Made by a program: the position numbers and the translations under genes. The notes beneath the pieces were generated by a model. It was not told where the DNA came from. It saw nothing but the letters and a program-made list of their open reading frames with translations, and made no database searches. A stretch of DNA of 5,717 bases from Methyloceanibacter sp. (GTDB lineage: Bacteria > Pseudomonadota > Alphaproteobacteria > Rhizobiales > Methyloligellaceae). Shown here in pieces: positions 4,453 through 5,717 of the stretch (its first letter is position 1; each line of letters begins with the position of its first letter). Where the stretch lies: contig JANWJA010000104.1 in assembly GCA_025449615.1 (NCBI GenBank), positions 1 to 5,717 of the forward strand. Reading direction: 5' to 3'.

Positions 4453-5717
4453 CTATTGCGGCGACGCGGTGCGCGCCGCTTCGCCCTCGGCATGCTTCGG
4501 CGCGTTGCTGGTGGCCACGCTCAAAGCTTCGCTGAGTCCGAGCATCGTCGCAATCTCCTGCCGCGTTGCAGGCTTTAGATCGTGCCTCAAGTGATTGGTG
4601 TCGCGATAGATGATCTCGTCGCCGATCCGGATGCCGCAACCCCTCGGCCCGGCACACATCTTCTTCAGCGTGTCGATGAAATGGACCTCGTCGGTGCCAT
4701 CGGCGAGACTGGCAAGAATGTTCTCTATCGGACGCGGATTTTCAGTGAAAAAATCCCGGAACTTTCGACAGGGCTTCCGCCACAGTCCTGCCGCGCTTTG
4801 CAGCGCGCAGACGGGCACATTGAATCCAGGTCGGGGCATATCGCCGACGATGAGCACCTTGTGCCGGTCCGGATTGATCTCCGCCAGGGTCGAGCGCAGG
4901 TTCTCGTCGATGCGACGCATCGCTTCCTCGGGATGCGACCTGTCCATTACGCCGCCTTCATAAAGACTCTCGGGATAAATGGCCCAAGCGTCAGACAGAA
5001 TGACCAGGTCTATGCCTTGCGCCTTCGCCAGCCAGTCCAGCAGGTCGCGCCGGGACAGGGCGCAATTCTCGGAGTACTCGGGGGCGTTTCGCTTCTCCCG
5101 CTGAATTGACTCGTTATCGATAAATGGCGGACAACCGGACCAAAAGGCAATCGACAGGTTCAGCTCGCGCGCCGGCGCGTCGAGGATCGACAGCATATGC
5201 TTGGCATGACTGTCGCCCCAGATCACCGCTCGCTTGGACGCCGTCGCCCAAGGCGCCCCGACGATGCAACGCTTCCGCTTCCCGGCTCCCGGCAAACGGA
5301 CTTCCTCGGTACAGGCAAAGGCCATCATGTCTTTTTGGTTCCCAAGCGCGCGGATTTCTTCAGGGATGCGTGAGGGAAAGCCTGTATTGGTGACGACGAT
5401 GAACGCGAGACAGGCGGTCGCGGTTGCCGTGGCCAAGCCGTACATGACGTGACGGCGCGGATGATCTCTGCGGCGCCGCGTGGGAGTCTCGACGAAGCGC
5501 CAAGAGAGATAAGCGAGCCCGATCGCGACCGGTATCAGCGCCAGCTTCGCCTGTGGCGTGGCCGCGTCCGCCGCGTAGAAAGCGTAGTACACGAAAATCG
5601 GCCAGTGCCAGAGATAGAGTGAGTAGGAGATCTTGCCGATAAACACGCTGGGTGAAAGCGACAGAACTTTGCCGATGAGGCTCCTTTCGCCAGCCGCGAT
5701 CGACGCGGTGGCGCCGA
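4453..5717 (-). CDS. Membrane acyltransferase with C-terminal SGNH domain, 5' end beyond window
   Basis: This is the C-terminal part of an OafB/OatA-like acyltransferase-3 protein, which moves acyl (usually acetyl) groups across the inner membrane onto surface glycans. The frame is open to the window edge, giving 420 visible residues. The internal GTG at 5646 lies inside the well-known F-I-G-K/R-I-S-Y-S-L-Y-L-W-H-W-P motif and is unlikely to be the start. After that motif come two membrane segments (about 5505-5542 and 5388-5445). The periplasmic SGNH domain follows, with block I IWGDSHAKH (nucleophile Ser in GDSH, 5206-5217) and the closing YRDTNHLR (Asp and His of the triad, 4591-4602). Several cysteines in the domain could form periplasmic disulfides. 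The last 20 or so residues are a low-complexity Ala/Glu/Ser tail. The acceptor (O-antigen, capsule, exopolysaccharide or other) cannot be told. It lies immediately upstream of mobA. Confidence 0.92.
   Translation of the reverse strand, partial: GATASIAAGERSLIGKVLSLSPSVFIGKISYSLYLWHWPIFVYYAFYAADAATPQAKLALIPVAIGLAYLSWRFVETPTRRRRDHPRRHVMYGLATATATACLAFIVVTNTGFPSRIPEEIRALGNQKDMMAFACTEEVRLPGAGKRKRCIVGAPWATASKRAVIWGDSHAKHMLSILDAPARELNLSIAFWSGCPPFIDNESIQREKRNAPEYSENCALSRRDLLDWLAKAQGIDLVILSDAWAIYPESLYEGGVMDRSHPEEAMRRIDENLRSTLAEINPDRHKVLIVGDMPRPGFNVPVCALQSAAGLWRKPCRKFRDFFTENPRPIENILASLADGTDEVHFIDTLKKMCAGPRGCGIRIGDEIIYRDTNHLRHDLKPATRQEIATMLGLSEALSVATSNAPKHAEGEAARTASPQ

Noticed and set aside
3953..4594. 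Plus-strand open frames opposite mobA and the acyltransferase (including 4024-4578)
   Set aside because: They are antisense to clearly identified genes and show composition typical of reverse-strand shadows.
5388..5646. GTG at 5646 as the true start of the acyltransferase
   Set aside because: The frame stays open upstream to the window edge and the GTG falls within the conserved F-I-G-K-I-S-Y-S-L-Y-L-W-H-W-P motif, so the gene starts outside the window.

Overview
This is a GC-rich stretch whose genes look like those of an alphaproteobacterium, most likely Hyphomicrobiales (Rhizobiales). The assignment is inferred from three things: the gene families (DUF4112, an AcoD/ExaC-type aldehyde dehydrogenase with a DUF779 partner, MobA), the GC-rich third codon positions, and an FNR/FixK-type box. 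No rRNA, tRNA, CRISPR array, insertion sequence or phage gene was recognised.

Layout from left to right. Positions 1-183 (+) hold the C-terminal end of a DUF4112 protein. It converges on a DUF779 gene (180-548, -), and their stop codons share one CTAG. Positions 549-1080 contain no gene I can support, although they include a small open frame with one hydrophobic segment and a strong hairpin beside the next gene. An aldehyde dehydrogenase of the AcoD/ExaC/AldB group (1081-2601, -) follows. Its promoter region (2602-2743) carries a perfect FNR/FixK-type palindrome and a second palindrome, and is shared with a divergent 63-residue membrane protein (2744-2935, +). That small gene converges on an unrecognised gene (2948-3592, -) across a hairpin. 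A spacer with another hairpin follows, then mobA (3808-4443, -). Nine bases further is the C-terminal part of a membrane acyltransferase with an SGNH domain (4453 to the window edge, -).

Functional reading. The aldehyde dehydrogenase and the DUF779 protein are a known neighbourhood pair. They probably serve oxidation of acetaldehyde or another short aldehyde, and the palindrome suggests control by oxygen or redox state. MobA finishes the guanine-dinucleotide form of the molybdenum cofactor. The acyltransferase probably modifies a cell-surface polysaccharide. The last two share a strand and tight spacing but have no obvious functional link.

Most of the window is ordinary chromosomal housekeeping and accessory metabolism. 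The points most worth a second look are the aldehyde dehydrogenase/small-protein regulatory region, the unusually wide gap between the dehydrogenase and DUF779, and the unrecognised gene, whose C-terminal half faintly resembles a degenerate phospholipase-D-like half-site.
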